From assembly GCF_012863495.1 (NCBI RefSeq), contig NZ_JAAVJL010000003.1, forward strand, positions 62,001-126,000: 64,000 nucleotides of DNA, written 5' to 3'. Made by a program: the position numbers and the translations under genes. Shown here piece after piece: positions 1 to 8,823 of the stretch (its first letter is position 1; each line of letters begins with the position of its first letter). A model generated the notes under the pieces. That model did no database searches and was not told the origin of the DNA. It worked only from the letters and a program-made list of their open reading frames with translations. Origin of the DNA: Pseudanabaena yagii GIHE-NHR1. GTDB taxonomy: Bacteria; Cyanobacteriota; Cyanobacteriia; Pseudanabaenales; Pseudanabaenaceae.

Positions 1-149
1 AATTCTTTGGTCGTAAAGGTGCCAATTGGTTTACCGTAGCCAACTTTGTAACCCTTGGCTTGCAAATGATATGTTAAACCCAAAATTGTTGCTGATTTCC
101 CACTACCTGCTCTGGTAGAACCAATCAACAAATGCTTAGCCTGTGGCAC
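1..149 (-). CDS. Phosphotransacetylase-family protein, BioD-like N-terminal domain (partial)
   Basis: Only the first 49 codons lie in the window; the rest runs off the left edge. The reading frame opens at a GTG, with an in-frame TAA eight codons upstream, so the start is well bounded. Residues 8-19 (LLIGSTRAGSGK) form a P-loop, followed by YHLQAKGYKVGYGKPIGT. This resembles the start of the cyanobacterial phosphotransacetylase-family proteins, which carry an AAA_26/BioD-like ATPase domain before a DRTGG domain. The family's biochemical role is not settled, and the downstream domains cannot be checked here. The gene points away from folP, with a gap of about 140 bp in which I see no other gene. 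Confidence 0.7.
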   Translation of the reverse strand, partial: MPQAKHLLIGSTRAGSGKSATILGLTYHLQAKGYKVGYGKPIGTFTTKE

Positions 150-291
150 GTCTTGCCCTCTAAAAAATGATTACAAACTTTACAAGATTGTATTAAAGCC
201 TACATCCTGTTTGGTTATTGTAACTGATGGACTGTAACTGATAGTTTTTGTTCTGTGCTAATTGTGCATAGAAATGATGCAGTTTATGGGA

Positions 292-1170
292 TTACCGCCA
301 AATGGCATCGCCTAAACGACAAGCATCAGCGATTTCTTTGGGATCATGAACGCGCAAAATATCTGCTCCGCCTGCAATACAGGCAGTACAGGCAGCGATT
401 GTTCCATAGAGGCGATCTTTAGGCTCAGGGCGATCGCAAAGTTTACCAATAAAGGTTTTGCGAGATACCCCTAGCAAAAGTGGTGCTGGGAGCGTTTTAA
501 AAGCACTTAAATTCTTGATAAGTTCAAGATTATGATCTAAGGTTTTACCGAAACCAATACCAGGGTCAATTCCGATTAAATGTTGAGGAATTCCCCAAGC
601 TTTAGCAACCAAAATTGCGTCTGACAGAAATTGCTTTACATCCCGCACGACATTACTATATCTAGGATTTTCCTGCATTGTGCGCGGTTCCCCTTGCATG
701 TGCATCAAAAAAATTGGGACTTGCAGCTTTCCTACTAAAGGCAGCATATCGAGATCAAATCTGCCTGCGGAGACATCATTGAGTATATCTGCACCTGCGG
801 CGATCGCTGACCTTGCTACACTCGCCTTTACGGTATCTACAGAAATCGGTAAATTCGGATATTCGGAACGGATGGCTTCGATAATCGGCAAAATGCGATC
901 GCTTTCTTCCGCCGCACTAACAGGTTGAGCATTCGGTCTTGTCGATTCGCCACCAATATCGAGGATGTCAATATAGGGCAACATCTGCGCCACCTGTTGC
1001 AGTGCCGCATCCCGTGAGTTAAATTGACCGCCATCGCTAAAGCTATCGGGCGTAACATTCAAAATGCCCATGATGTAGGTGCGATCGCCCCAAATAAATT
1101 GGCGATCGCGAATTACCCAAGGTTCAGCAACGGGCTTAGTGATACTTGGTTCCAACTTAATAAACCTCAA
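292..1170 (-). CDS. folP: Dihydropteroate synthase
   Basis: This cytoplasmic enzyme condenses 6-hydroxymethyl-dihydropterin diphosphate with p-aminobenzoate to give dihydropteroate in folate synthesis. The 292-residue protein is normal length for the family. It shows the full motif set: MGILNVTPDSFSDGG at 34-48, DIGGESTRP at 71-79, ISVDT at 109-113, DPGIGFGKT at 202-210 and GVSRKTFIG at 234-242, which covers the pterin- and phosphate-binding loops. The start lies 7 bp after the stop of the bcp gene on the same strand, so the two are probably cotranscribed. The next folate-pathway enzyme's partner, folK, is also in this window (60.7 kb) but unlinked. No anomalies are seen. Confidence 0.97.
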   Translation of the reverse strand: MRFIKLEPSITKPVAEPWVIRDRQFIWGDRTYIMGILNVTPDSFSDGGQFNSRDAALQQVAQMLPYIDILDIGGESTRPNAQPVSAAEESDRILPIIEAIRSEYPNLPISVDTVKASVARSAIAAGADILNDVSAGRFDLDMLPLVGKLQVPIFLMHMQGEPRTMQENPRYSNVVRDVKQFLSDAILVAKAWGIPQHLIGIDPGIGFGKTLDHNLELIKNLSAFKTLPAPLLLGVSRKTFIGKLCDRPEPKDRLYGTIAACTACIAGGADILRVHDPKEIADACRLGDAIWR

Positions 1171-1177
1171 ACATCCT

Positions 1178-1633
1178 TTAGATATCTGCTAAAACTTGGG
1201 CAGGATGTAACTCTGCCTTAACACCAAGATAAATCTTCTCAATATTACCCTCCGTATCGATCACAAAGGTATTACGGAAGACACCCACATATTCTTTACC
1301 CATGAATTTTTTAAGTCCATAGCTCTCATAGGCTGTGGCAACTTGACCATCAGCATCGGTGAGTAATGGAAAGGGTAGATCAAACTTTTGCGTGAATTTT
1401 TGATGAGACTTTGCATCATCGGTACTGACACCAAAAATCAAAGTATTTTTCGCTTGGAATTGGGCGTAATTATCACGAAAGCCGCAGGCTTCCTTGGTGC
1501 ATCCGGGGGTATTATCGCGAGGATAGAAATACAAAACTACACGGCTACCTTTGAGACTAGAAAGAGTCACAATATTGCCGTTAGTATCTGGCAAGCTAAA
1601 CTCTGGAGCGTGATCGCCAACCTTTAAAGCCAT
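1178..1633 (-). CDS. bcp: Thioredoxin-dependent peroxiredoxin, Bcp/PrxQ type
   Basis: A 151-residue peroxiredoxin that should reduce hydrogen peroxide and alkyl peroxides with electrons from thioredoxin. The motif TPGCTKEACGFRD gives the peroxidatic Cys45 and a second Cys50, the five-residue spacing typical of atypical two-Cys PrxQ/Bcp proteins. YFYPRDNTPGC and the later GVSTDD and FRNTFVID segments complete the thioredoxin fold signature. Length is normal. There is no signal peptide, so it should act in the cytoplasm. It is the first gene of a probable bcp-folP unit. A long hairpin of the 51-bp family (1705-1755) lies upstream, separating it from the DUF1537 gene. Confidence 0.95.
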   Translation of the reverse strand: MALKVGDHAPEFSLPDTNGNIVTLSSLKGSRVVLYFYPRDNTPGCTKEACGFRDNYAQFQAKNTLIFGVSTDDAKSHQKFTQKFDLPFPLLTDADGQVATAYESYGLKKFMGKEYVGVFRNTFVIDTEGNIEKIYLGVKAELHPAQVLADI

Positions 1634-1704
1634 AAATCTTCTTTACAAATAATCTTTACAATCGTTTACTCAAAGCATACAGCGCTTTGCGCTTACTGAA
1701 ACCC

Positions 1705-1755
1705 CAGAGAAATTTTTGAAAGCGCGGCGGAGCCGCGCTTTCAAAAATTTCTCTG
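1705..1755. repeat. 51-bp hairpin repeat, copy 1
   Basis: Perfect inverted repeat: 24-nt arms starting CAGAGAAATTTTTGAAAGCG around a GGA loop. The same arms recur at 7837-7887 and 24900-24950 with loop TTC, and in diverged form at 53823-53873 and 3318-3346. The right flank TACTAC is the complement of the GTAGTA that precedes copies at 7837 and 53823, so this copy lies inverted relative to them. A short palindrome (agcgctttgcgct) sits about 15 bp to the left. It lies in the 199-bp gap between bcp and the DUF1537 gene and could also act as a terminator. Confidence 0.85.
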
Positions 1756-1832
1756 TACTACTCAAAACCTCAATAGGCTGTAACGCTTGGTTCAGAAAAC
1801 CATGAAGTAATGCTAGGCAATGCTCCATGGTT

Positions 1833-3176
1833 TTAGTCCTCAATGCCCATTGCCAATCTTGTATAAACCGTCGCTAGAGCATTCGCGTCACCCACATTTC
1901 CGGGGAACAAGACCACAGGTAAATCAGGAAAACGGGGATGATCGGCGGGAGTCCGCACCACGGAGCAACCTGCCAAAATTTGACCTAATAGCCTTGCTGT
2001 GGGCAGATTTAAGCCTGTACTCAAGACATCATTAGAAGTAATGCCACCTTTGCTAATCAAAAAGCCAATATCGGTAGGTAGTTTCTGCACGATCGCCATT
2101 AGTAATGCCGATACCGACTGACCAAAAGCGAGGCGAGTGGAGATATCCGCAAATTCTAATTCTTTACGACTGGTAAACACGACGGCAGTTTTCCCTGCGG
2201 CATGAGCCTGTGCAACTTGGGCTAAGGCTTCCTGTTTGAGAATTGCCGATTGGGCTTCCGTATCGCTCAATAAACGCGCCACGTCAATTTCAACGGGAAC
2301 GGTATTGGGAGCCTTGAGTAGATTCTCCAACTGCTCGGTGGTCTTTTTGACATGGGAGCCAACAATCGCAACACCAGCTTTGTGCGATCGCATATATTTG
2401 GACATTTCTTCCGCAGGAATGGGTTGCGGTGGGAGCTTAGCAAGGGCAGTCAATAAACTCGCCGCACTACGGAAGAGAAAGCGCTTGCCAGTTGCGGCGA
2501 TCGCCAAAACATCGGAGGCAAATTGATTGAGGTCAGCTTGATTTTCGGCATCGACCACACCACATTGATTGTTGCGGAGTCTCGCTAGGCGCAACCGAAT
2601 TCCCGCTCGGATATCCCCTAATAAAAATCGTTCTACCTGATCCGCAGGAATGCGCCCCTGAGTTTTTTCTTCGACATAATCGGGTAAGTAACTGTGCTTA
2701 TAGCCAAATACCGAATCCTTGGCGAATTCGGTCTCATGTACAGGTGTAGGCACACCATTAACTACTAAATAATGCACACTTGATTTGGTAAAGCGTCCAC
2801 CTTCAAAAAATGCTGGCACAAGGAAATGCGCGTCAAAGTTACCTAACTCCTCAGCGATCGCATCGGTCTCAACTGGATAATGTCCCCGCAAAGTCGAGTC
2901 CGAACGACTGACGATCAAAAATTCATGGATACCTTCTGCTTCCAGAGCAGGTTTGAGATTGCGGCAAACTTCGCGGGTGACTTTGGTTGCATCTTCGGGA
3001 GTCAGCGATCGTGTATTTGTCAACACAAACATAATTGGAGATTCATCGGCTAGCCCAATCCGTAGGGTTTCCACATCCCATTTTGTAAGCAATAGGCAGC
3101 TATGCACAGTCTGTGAACCCGTCGGATCGTCATCAAGAACAATAATTTTCGGCTTTGGGGAAGAAGTAGCTGCCAT
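1833..3176 (-). CDS. Four-carbon acid sugar kinase family protein (DUF1537)
   Basis: A 447-residue protein with the two-domain layout of the DUF1537/OtnK-type kinases, which phosphorylate four-carbon acid sugars such as erythronate or threonate. The N-terminal substrate-binding domain has DDDPTGSQTVH at 15-25 and SRSDSTLRGHYP at 90-101, both diagnostic. The C-terminal nucleotide-binding domain has a glycine-rich KGGITSNDVL segment near residue 380. Characterised members usually sit in catabolic operons with PdxA-like or aldolase genes; none is nearby, so the true substrate in this cyanobacterium is unknown. The gene stands alone, flanked on both sides by hairpin repeats. Family assignment is firm, substrate is not. 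Confidence 0.9.
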   Translation of the reverse strand: MAATSSPKPKIIVLDDDPTGSQTVHSCLLLTKWDVETLRIGLADESPIMFVLTNTRSLTPEDATKVTREVCRNLKPALEAEGIHEFLIVSRSDSTLRGHYPVETDAIAEELGNFDAHFLVPAFFEGGRFTKSSVHYLVVNGVPTPVHETEFAKDSVFGYKHSYLPDYVEEKTQGRIPADQVERFLLGDIRAGIRLRLARLRNNQCGVVDAENQADLNQFASDVLAIAATGKRFLFRSAASLLTALAKLPPQPIPAEEMSKYMRSHKAGVAIVGSHVKKTTEQLENLLKAPNTVPVEIDVARLLSDTEAQSAILKQEALAQVAQAHAAGKTAVVFTSRKELEFADISTRLAFGQSVSALLMAIVQKLPTDIGFLISKGGITSNDVLSTGLNLPTARLLGQILAGCSVVRTPADHPRFPDLPVVLFPGNVGDANALATVYTRLAMGIED

Positions 3177-3317
3177 TACGTTTCATCTAAGTGTTTGCTT
3201 CTCAGTCTACTAAAAAAGCGATCATTCAGATGATGATTACGCTCTCTTACAATAGAACAAGCTGACTAGCAATATTTAGGTAAAGCGCGTTGCGCTGAAT
3301 TAAGGACCAGAGAAATT

Positions 3318-3346
3318 TTGAAAGTGTGACTTCGCCACACTTTCAA
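3318..3346. repeat. Degenerate copy of the 51-bp hairpin repeat
   Basis: An inner stem (ttgaaagtgtg / cacactttcaa) around a CTTCG loop is preceded by CCAGAGAAATTTTG, as in the full copies. The outer right arm has decayed. A small AGCGC-type palindrome lies about 35 bp upstream, the same neighbour as at 1681 and 24843. It occupies the 238-bp gap between the divergent DUF1537 gene and the 3415 gene. Confidence 0.65.
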
Positions 3347-3414
3347 ATACAGACTGCATGAGGCAATTGCTAATCGGGGAACCGCTATAAAAACACCAAT
3401 AGGCTAAATAAAAT

Positions 3415-3792
3415 ATGGCTAATATCAGTGGTAGTTGGCTTGGCACTTACTGGCAACAGGGTAATCAAACTCGGTTCGAGGCAACCTTTGTCCAAAATGG
3501 CAATACTATTTACGGGAATATTCTTGATGATGGGCATTTAGGCGAAGCTACAATTCACGGAGAAGTGATTGGGCGACATATTAGCTTCGTCAAAAGCTAT
3601 CGGGGAAATAATAAAAAACTTGCTGCGGTTAACTATAACGGTGCGATCACTGAAGATGGTAATTCCATGTCTGGCAAGTGGGATTTTTTCGGTATGTTCG
3701 GCTTTGAAGAATGGGAAGCCCACCGCAGCGATCAAAATCTAGAATCTGAGCTAAAAAATTACTTAACCAATAAAGAACCTGTTTACAAATAG
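3415..3792 (+). CDS. Conserved hypothetical protein, predicted small beta-barrel
   Basis: A 125-residue protein I do not recognise by name. It starts MANISGSWLGTYWQQG and has regular alternation of short polar and hydrophobic strands with Gly/Asp turns (NGNTIYGNILDDG, EDGNSMSGKWDF), which suggests a lipocalin-like or other beta-barrel fold of about 105 residues with a charged tail. It has no signal peptide or membrane segment, so a cytoplasmic location is likely. The last four codons lie inside a perfect 49-nt hairpin shared with the convergent homoserine dehydrogenase gene. The reading frame has normal cyanobacterial composition and no overlapping alternative, so I think it is real. Function unknown. 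Confidence 0.75.
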   Translation: MANISGSWLGTYWQQGNQTRFEATFVQNGNTIYGNILDDGHLGEATIHGEVIGRHISFVKSYRGNNKKLAAVNYNGAITEDGNSMSGKWDFFGMFGFEEWEAHRSDQNLESELKNYLTNKEPVYK

Positions 3793-3829
3793 AAAAACGG
3801 CACAAAGTGCCGTTTTTCTATTTGTAAAC
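3781..3829. terminator. Bidirectional hairpin terminator
   Basis: Perfect 23-bp stem (gtttacaaatagaaaaacgg then cac) with loop AAA. The left arm contains the last codons and TAG stop of the 3415 gene; the right arm ends exactly one base before the stop codon of the convergent hom gene at 3830. The T-run in each direction fits a rho-independent terminator serving both genes. Confidence 0.85.
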
Positions 3830-5125
3830 TTATAAAACTCGTAATATTGTTGGGATGCTATGCAATGTGGGTAACTCCCGAATGGCAGCGATCGCCTGCT
3901 GGAAATTCAACTCGCTCACTTGTTGAGTGACCACCACGATTTCGGCTAAGCCGTCGTGAATCGTATTTTTTTGCAAAATTGCATTCAAACTAACATGGTG
4001 ATGACCAAAGGCAGTACCAAGATCACCAATTACCCCCGGTTTATCGTGGGTGAGCAATCTGGCATAGAACTGCGTCACCGTATTTTCAATGGGCGCAATC
4101 TTGGCATAGTGTTCATGGGAACAGCCCATCAGTTGATTGATGTTATTAGGGACGGACTTCAAAGCTGCGACAACATTGATAATGTCGGCAACTACAGCAC
4201 TAGCGGTTGCTCCTGAGCCTGCCCCAGGGCCCGAAAATACCACTTCACCAACTGGATCACCTTCAATACGCACCGCATTAGTGACTCCATGAATATTGGC
4301 AAGGGGATGCTGGATCGGGATGAGGGTAGGATGTACCCGAATTTCCAAATCGCTCTCTTCTTTTCCTGCGGCTCTTCTCGCAATACCGAGGAGCTTAATC
4401 GTAAAGCCTAACTCTTTGGCATAGCCAATATCCGCACTGGTGATCGAGCGAATTCCTTCACGGTAAATATCCTCAAGATTAACGCGATCGCCAAAGGCAA
4501 GACTTGCTAAAATCGCCATCTTATCGGCAGCATCATAACCATCGACATCCGCAGTGGGATCGGCTTCGGCATAGCCCAATTTTTGAGCTTCAGCAAGGGT
4601 ATCGCCGAAGTCTGCCCCCTCAAAGTACATACGGCTGAGAATGTAATTGGTTGTGCCATTGACAATGCCCGTCAATTCAGTAATACGATTAGCACCGAGA
4701 CTCTGTTTTAAGGCTTGAATTACGGGAATACCGCCACAAGCGGCAGCTTCTAACATTACATATACGTTTTTTTGTTTGGAAGCAGAAAAAATCTCGTTGC
4801 CATGTCTGGCGATTACAGCTTTGTTTGCAGTAACCACATGCTTACCATTGGCGATCGCTTTTAAAATTAAACTTTTTGCTGGCTCGATCCCGCCGATTAC
4901 CTCAACTACGATATTGATCGCAGGATCATTAACAATAGACTCCAAATCATCTGTGACTATATTGGGATCGAACGCCACATCACGCTGCTTATTGAGCGAT
5001 CGCACACCAACACGTGCGATTTCGATATCAGGGAGTAAGGGATGGCGACCATTAGGGTCTTGGAGAATTTTGGCAACACCAGCGCCAACGGTTCCTAATC
5101 CGAGAAGTCCAACTTTATATGTCAC
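3830..5125 (-). CDS. hom: Homoserine dehydrogenase
   Basis: This enzyme reduces aspartate semialdehyde to homoserine with NAD(P)H, the branch-point step towards threonine and methionine. The 431-residue protein has the Rossmann motif GLLGLGTVGAGV at 6-17, TANKAV at 99-104, the catalytic-domain signature GIVNGTTNYIL and YAEADPTADVDG, and a C-terminal ACT domain from about residue 350 that normally mediates threonine feedback. It is the monofunctional form with no aspartokinase fusion, as is usual in cyanobacteria. The start codon is GTG. The gene is convergent with the 3415 gene across the shared terminator, and a 36-bp perfect palindrome lies just upstream. Confidence 0.97.
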   Translation of the reverse strand: MTYKVGLLGLGTVGAGVAKILQDPNGRHPLLPDIEIARVGVRSLNKQRDVAFDPNIVTDDLESIVNDPAINIVVEVIGGIEPAKSLILKAIANGKHVVTANKAVIARHGNEIFSASKQKNVYVMLEAAACGGIPVIQALKQSLGANRITELTGIVNGTTNYILSRMYFEGADFGDTLAEAQKLGYAEADPTADVDGYDAADKMAILASLAFGDRVNLEDIYREGIRSITSADIGYAKELGFTIKLLGIARRAAGKEESDLEIRVHPTLIPIQHPLANIHGVTNAVRIEGDPVGEVVFSGPGAGSGATASAVVADIINVVAALKSVPNNINQLMGCSHEHYAKIAPIENTVTQFYARLLTHDKPGVIGDLGTAFGHHHVSLNAILQKNTIHDGLAEIVVVTQQVSELNFQQAIAAIRELPTLHSIPTILRVL

Positions 5126-5202
5126 AGTCTTAATTTCTTTTAAGTTATCGTCAATTACTATTGGCTCCTATTGTAGTTTTTTTCGGGACGCGATGATTCA
5201 CC

Positions 5203-5238
5203 AAAGAGAAAGAGAGCGCTAGCGCTCTCTTTCTCTTT
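5203..5238. terminator. Perfect 36-bp palindrome between hom and the DUF1830 gene
   Basis: The sequence aaagagaaagagagcgct is followed at once by its exact reverse complement, with no loop. It lies between two minus-strand genes, upstream of hom and downstream of the DUF1830 gene. A terminator for the latter is likely; a protein-binding palindrome is the alternative. Confidence 0.6.
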
Positions 5239-5271
5239 AATATTGATTAGGTTGCTCATCAATAAATATGC

Positions 5272-5634
5272 TTAGGCAACTTTAGCCAATATACCTTGTG
5301 AATTCTTCGACAATTCATGATGAGGTGCTTTTGAGTTTATGTGACTTGGAGATTTATCAATATCGGCAGCGATCGCTAGTTGATAGCAAGGAATCGTATC
5401 CGCATGAACTAAGCCCGACATTATGCCTTCATAAACCTCTAATAAGGCATCCATTGATGTAGAAAAATGAATGTATTGATTTGGCAAAATGGATCTTTCA
5501 AAGAACGCAATACTAGGTTGAGATATACGTACAATCTGAATAACTGAACTTTCGTTACGATAAATACAAGTTAGTTGCTTAGCCTGATTGTGTAGGTTGT
5601 TCGGATTAGTTTTGCGCTCTTGAATATCTAACAT
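5272..5634 (-). CDS. DUF1830 domain protein
   Basis: A 120-residue protein. Residues 22-88 fit the cyanobacterial DUF1830 family: an initial Cys (TCIYRNESS), IQIVRI, FFERSILPNQYIHF, a Glu/Gly-rich middle (LEVYEGIMSG) and the closing DTIPCYQL. The function of DUF1830 is unknown; members are small soluble proteins restricted largely to cyanobacteria. The 30-residue tail after the domain is polar and has no recognised motif. It is a single gene between two palindromic regions. No signal peptide or membrane segment is seen. The family call is reliable from the conserved Cys, ERxxxPxQ and DTIPC elements. Confidence 0.8.
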   Translation of the reverse strand: MLDIQERKTNPNNLHNQAKQLTCIYRNESSVIQIVRISQPSIAFFERSILPNQYIHFSTSMDALLEVYEGIMSGLVHADTIPCYQLAIAADIDKSPSHINSKAPHHELSKNSQGILAKVA

Positions 5635-5758
5635 TGCCTTTACCTGTGAATAATCTTTATCTTTGCCAGTTCATGATCCCAGAGTAGGGGATCGTCTCAT
5701 GGCTAGCAGTGATATAGCGCACATATTCCAAGTTTCTTAAGCTTTGGGATCGCTGTTT

Positions 5759-5885
5759 TCGATCAATGCAAAACGAAGTTTTGCATTGATCGAGCTATTC
5801 TTTGCGATCGCTTGACCAAATGCAGATAAAAGTAAAAACTTCGTTTTGTACTTTTATCTAGCTACCCTTTGCGATCGCTTGACCA
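5759..5885. repeat. Two hairpins, each followed by the same 26-bp block
   Basis: Hairpin 1 (5759-5793) has perfect 16-bp arms around GAA. Hairpin 2 (5824-5859) has arms beginning AGATAAAAGTA around TTC, with one bulge. Each is followed by a near-identical 26-bp block (agctaccctttgcgatcgct plus tgacca; first copy near 5793, second near 5860). The second block encodes the C-terminus of the 5854 gene. The 3' end of that gene therefore seems to have been duplicated with a different hairpin attached to each copy. Confidence 0.75.
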
Positions 5886-6534
5886 TATATTTAGTGAGAT
5901 CAATAAAGGCATCACGGCGTAAATAGGGATAATCACCAACCCAAAGATTGTATTGCGGTATATAAGCATCCGAGGTTTGGCGACTAACACGACCAAAGCG
6001 ACGATCATTAGAAAACAACAACATATATACAGTCTGTTCTGGTCGTATCCGCTTGAGTTCGCGCCTCATTGGTAAACGTAAAGTCGTCACAAAATCCGTT
6101 TCATCCCCAAGCTCGATATTCAAAAAGCTTTCGGCATCATAACTAACATCCATTCTTCCCCGCGAATCAACCTTCTCTTCTCTTGCCAAGACCTCTTGGG
6201 AAACGTACACATCCAACACCTCTGCTTGCCAAAAACCACAATATGCAAAGCGCCGCAACTTAGCATTACGGATACTTGCTAAAGCTACAGGCTCCAACAT
6301 CCAATAGAGTCCTCCTAGTGCCGCACATACAAACATAGCTACAGCCGCAAAGCTATTAGGACTATTTTCGTTAACACGGTTATAGAGAATCGTGAAAATA
6401 ATCACACTAGCGATCGAAATTGCAACCCGCCGAAACACATTCTGTCCATTCCCCGAATAGTATTGGTACTGCTCAGAAGTGGGAACAGCAGGGATCAGTT
6501 CATCAAAATTTTTACGTTTGAGTGGAGTAATCAT
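5854..6534 (-). CDS. Conserved cyanobacterial membrane protein
   Basis: A 226-residue protein with two predicted membrane spans at about residues 36-52 and 62-85, followed by a soluble C-terminal domain. Conserved-looking segments are FAYCGFWQAEVLDVYVSQE and, near the end, YNLWVGDYPYLRRDAFIDL. It resembles a widespread cyanobacterial family that databases often label 'phosphate ABC transporter permease', but nothing in the sequence supports transport: there is no permease loop and only two spans. Its start overlaps the stop of the ribulokinase gene by 4 bp (ATGA), so the two are translationally coupled. Function unknown. Confidence 0.75.
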   Translation of the reverse strand: MITPLKRKNFDELIPAVPTSEQYQYYSGNGQNVFRRVAISIASVIIFTILYNRVNENSPNSFAAVAMFVCAALGGLYWMLEPVALASIRNAKLRRFAYCGFWQAEVLDVYVSQEVLAREEKVDSRGRMDVSYDAESFLNIELGDETDFVTTLRLPMRRELKRIRPEQTVYMLLFSNDRRFGRVSRQTSDAYIPQYNLWVGDYPYLRRDAFIDLTKYMVKRSQRVAR

Positions 6535-7808
6535 AGGGGTATTTTAGCCAATAACGCCGCACCATAAGCCGCTTCGGTTTGTACAGACTTTTGCATCGGG
6601 ATCTGAAGATAGCGATCGCGAATTTTTGTCCATACTTGATTTTGCGCCCCACCACCTGCGGTATAAATTTGTTGAATGGGTGAAGCACCTAACTCTTGCA
6701 AAAGTTTATAGCCTTGCGCCTCGATTCTTGCCATACTTTCCAGTAACCCATGTAAAAATTCTACGGGATCATTAGGGCGTGGTTCTAAACGTGGGGCAAG
6801 GTTAGGATCATTAATAGGAAAGCGATCGCCTATTTTCGGCAAAGGATAATAATCAAGGGGGCTAGGAAGATCGGGATTAATGCGATCGCTTAGCTCTTGC
6901 AATTCCTGATCACTAAAAAACTGTCGTAATACTGCCCCACCGACATTTGATGCTCCACCCACAAGCCATAGACATCCTAACTTGGGATGATCAAAGCGAT
7001 GGCTATATATGCCATATGTGGAATTGTTGACGGGGCGATCGCTTAAAACCTTAAGTACCATCGTGGAACCAAGAGATGTCACGGCTGTGCCGATCTCAAG
7101 CTCGGTTGTCCCCACACAAGCTAAAAAAGCGGCATTACTATCTGTTGTTCCTGTCCCAATTTCACAATCTTGGGGCAAGCCTAACTGCGTAGCGATTCCT
7201 TCTTGAATCTGACCTACAGTTGTACTAGGTGCAAATACTTCTGGCAAGACTAAATTAGGATTTTTTAAGCTCCAATCCTTGAACCAATCAGGATAGGTTA
7301 ATGCTGCGGGATCGTAACCCAACTTCAGAGCATTGTGATAATCACTAACGCCTAATTTGCCATGGAGCAAATAACTTAGCCAGTCAGCTTGATGCAGGAA
7401 ATATATCAATGAAGAGTTTTGCTCTTTATTGACAAGTAAAGAAATTAATTTGGCAAAACTTGAAGTAGCGCTACAAACTGAATGCTGAAGTGGTGCAATT
7501 TTTTTTACTTGCTCTAAAATTTCAGGTTTACAGGCATCACTATAAATCATCGACGGAGTAATTACTGTGCCATTGAGATCGCAAATTAAAACCGTTGCCG
7601 AAGTCCCATCAATGACAATTTTACGGATATTTTGTTTGATATGCTTCGGCAAGCTATTAATTGCTGCATAAAGCACATTTTGCCATGATGAGCAATCCCG
7701 TATCTTGTATTCAGAGCGAGCTATATCAACGATTTCACTATTTATGTCAATCGCGATCGCTCGTATCCCTGAAGTCCCAAAATCAATCCCTAAAAAATAA
7801 TTCATCAA
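6531..7808 (-). CDS. FGGY-family carbohydrate kinase, D-ribulokinase-like
   Basis: A 425-residue sugar kinase of the FGGY/ASKHA fold. Phosphate-1 motif FLGIDFGTSGIRAIAID is at the N-terminus, DGTSATVLICD follows, then GTGTTDSNAAFLA and an adenosine-binding AGGGAQNQVW near the C-terminus. The short length and sequence pattern match the cyanobacterial and plant SePSK/XK1 group, which phosphorylates D-ribulose, rather than glycerol or xylulose kinases of about 500 residues. By analogy it would salvage free ribulose into ribulose 5-phosphate. It is the first gene of a two-gene unit with the 5854 membrane protein; a 51-bp hairpin repeat lies upstream. Confidence 0.88.
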   Translation of the reverse strand: MMNYFLGIDFGTSGIRAIAIDINSEIVDIARSEYKIRDCSSWQNVLYAAINSLPKHIKQNIRKIVIDGTSATVLICDLNGTVITPSMIYSDACKPEILEQVKKIAPLQHSVCSATSSFAKLISLLVNKEQNSSLIYFLHQADWLSYLLHGKLGVSDYHNALKLGYDPAALTYPDWFKDWSLKNPNLVLPEVFAPSTTVGQIQEGIATQLGLPQDCEIGTGTTDSNAAFLACVGTTELEIGTAVTSLGSTMVLKVLSDRPVNNSTYGIYSHRFDHPKLGCLWLVGGASNVGGAVLRQFFSDQELQELSDRINPDLPSPLDYYPLPKIGDRFPINDPNLAPRLEPRPNDPVEFLHGLLESMARIEAQGYKLLQELGASPIQQIYTAGGGAQNQVWTKIRDRYLQIPMQKSVQTEAAYGAALLAKIPL

Positions 7809-7836
7809 CTACAGCCTGTTAAAGTTTGAAGTAGTA

Positions 7837-7887
7837 CAGAGAAATTTTTGAAAGCGCGGCTTCGCCGCGCTTTCAAAAATTTCTCTG
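7837..7887. repeat. 51-bp hairpin repeat, copy 2
   Basis: Perfect 24-bp stem (cagagaaatttttgaaagcg plus cggc) with loop TTC. The left flank AAAGT.TGAAGTAGTA is shared with copies at 24900 and 53823, and the right flank GAGTTTCAAGTCAGCGC with the copy at 24900. It lies between the ribulokinase gene and the insertion elements. Confidence 0.85.
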
Positions 7888-8823
7888 AGTTTCAAGTCAG
7901 CGCTTTACACTGTAAATGTCTCATTAGTGAGAACAAGGGGCTTAGGGAGCATGTCACTTTTGCAAAAAGGGAGAGAAAGGAGGGAAAATAGAATAATTTA
8001 GAGACCAGTAAAAGCATGACACCAAAACAAGCCAAGAAATTACAAGAACATGTGCAGGAGATCGCCAAAATACTTTACGCAAATACCGAACTAGAAGCGC
8101 TAAAGACATTTTCAGGGATCGAACAAGCCGTGCGAGAACAGATGCAACAGCATGTGATGCCCGAAGTAGGAATTTTTTTGTCTCAACAAGTACAGGAACA
8201 ACAGAAGGACGAGAACGTAAGCTCAAAAGCATCCTTGGAGAGATAACTGTAACCACGCAACAAGCAGAGCAACTGGGAATTAAGGCACATACTCGTCTGA
8301 GTCCATATCTGGAGATGTGTTGTTTGCGAGTCAGTGCAAATAGCTCCTATGAACACACCGAAGCAGATGTGGCAATGTTTACAGGAATTCGAGTCCCAGC
8401 CAAGACCCAACAGCGTTTAGTCCATCGGCAAACCTTTGAATTACCCCAAGCAGAGCAAGAGATTACCGAACTGAGTGCAGATGGCGGTAAGATTCGCATC
8501 AGAACACCTGTGGGTGAAGAATGTCGATGGCTAGACTATAAAGGAGTGAGGTTGCATGAGTTTGCCACTGGAGCTTGCTTTCAGGACAATCAGCAGTTAG
8601 TCGATTGGGTACGTCAGCAACCTTTGAGTACGCCAATAACTTGTCTAGGGGATGGACATGATGGAGTATGGAATTTGATTAAGCCCATGGCTACTGAAGA
8701 GCAACGACGTGAAATTCTCGATTGGTATCATCTGATGGAGAATCTAGAAAAAGTGGGTGGTTCAATACGTCGCTTAAACGATGCGAAAGCTTTACTTTGG
8801 AAAGGTAATGTTGATGATACTAT

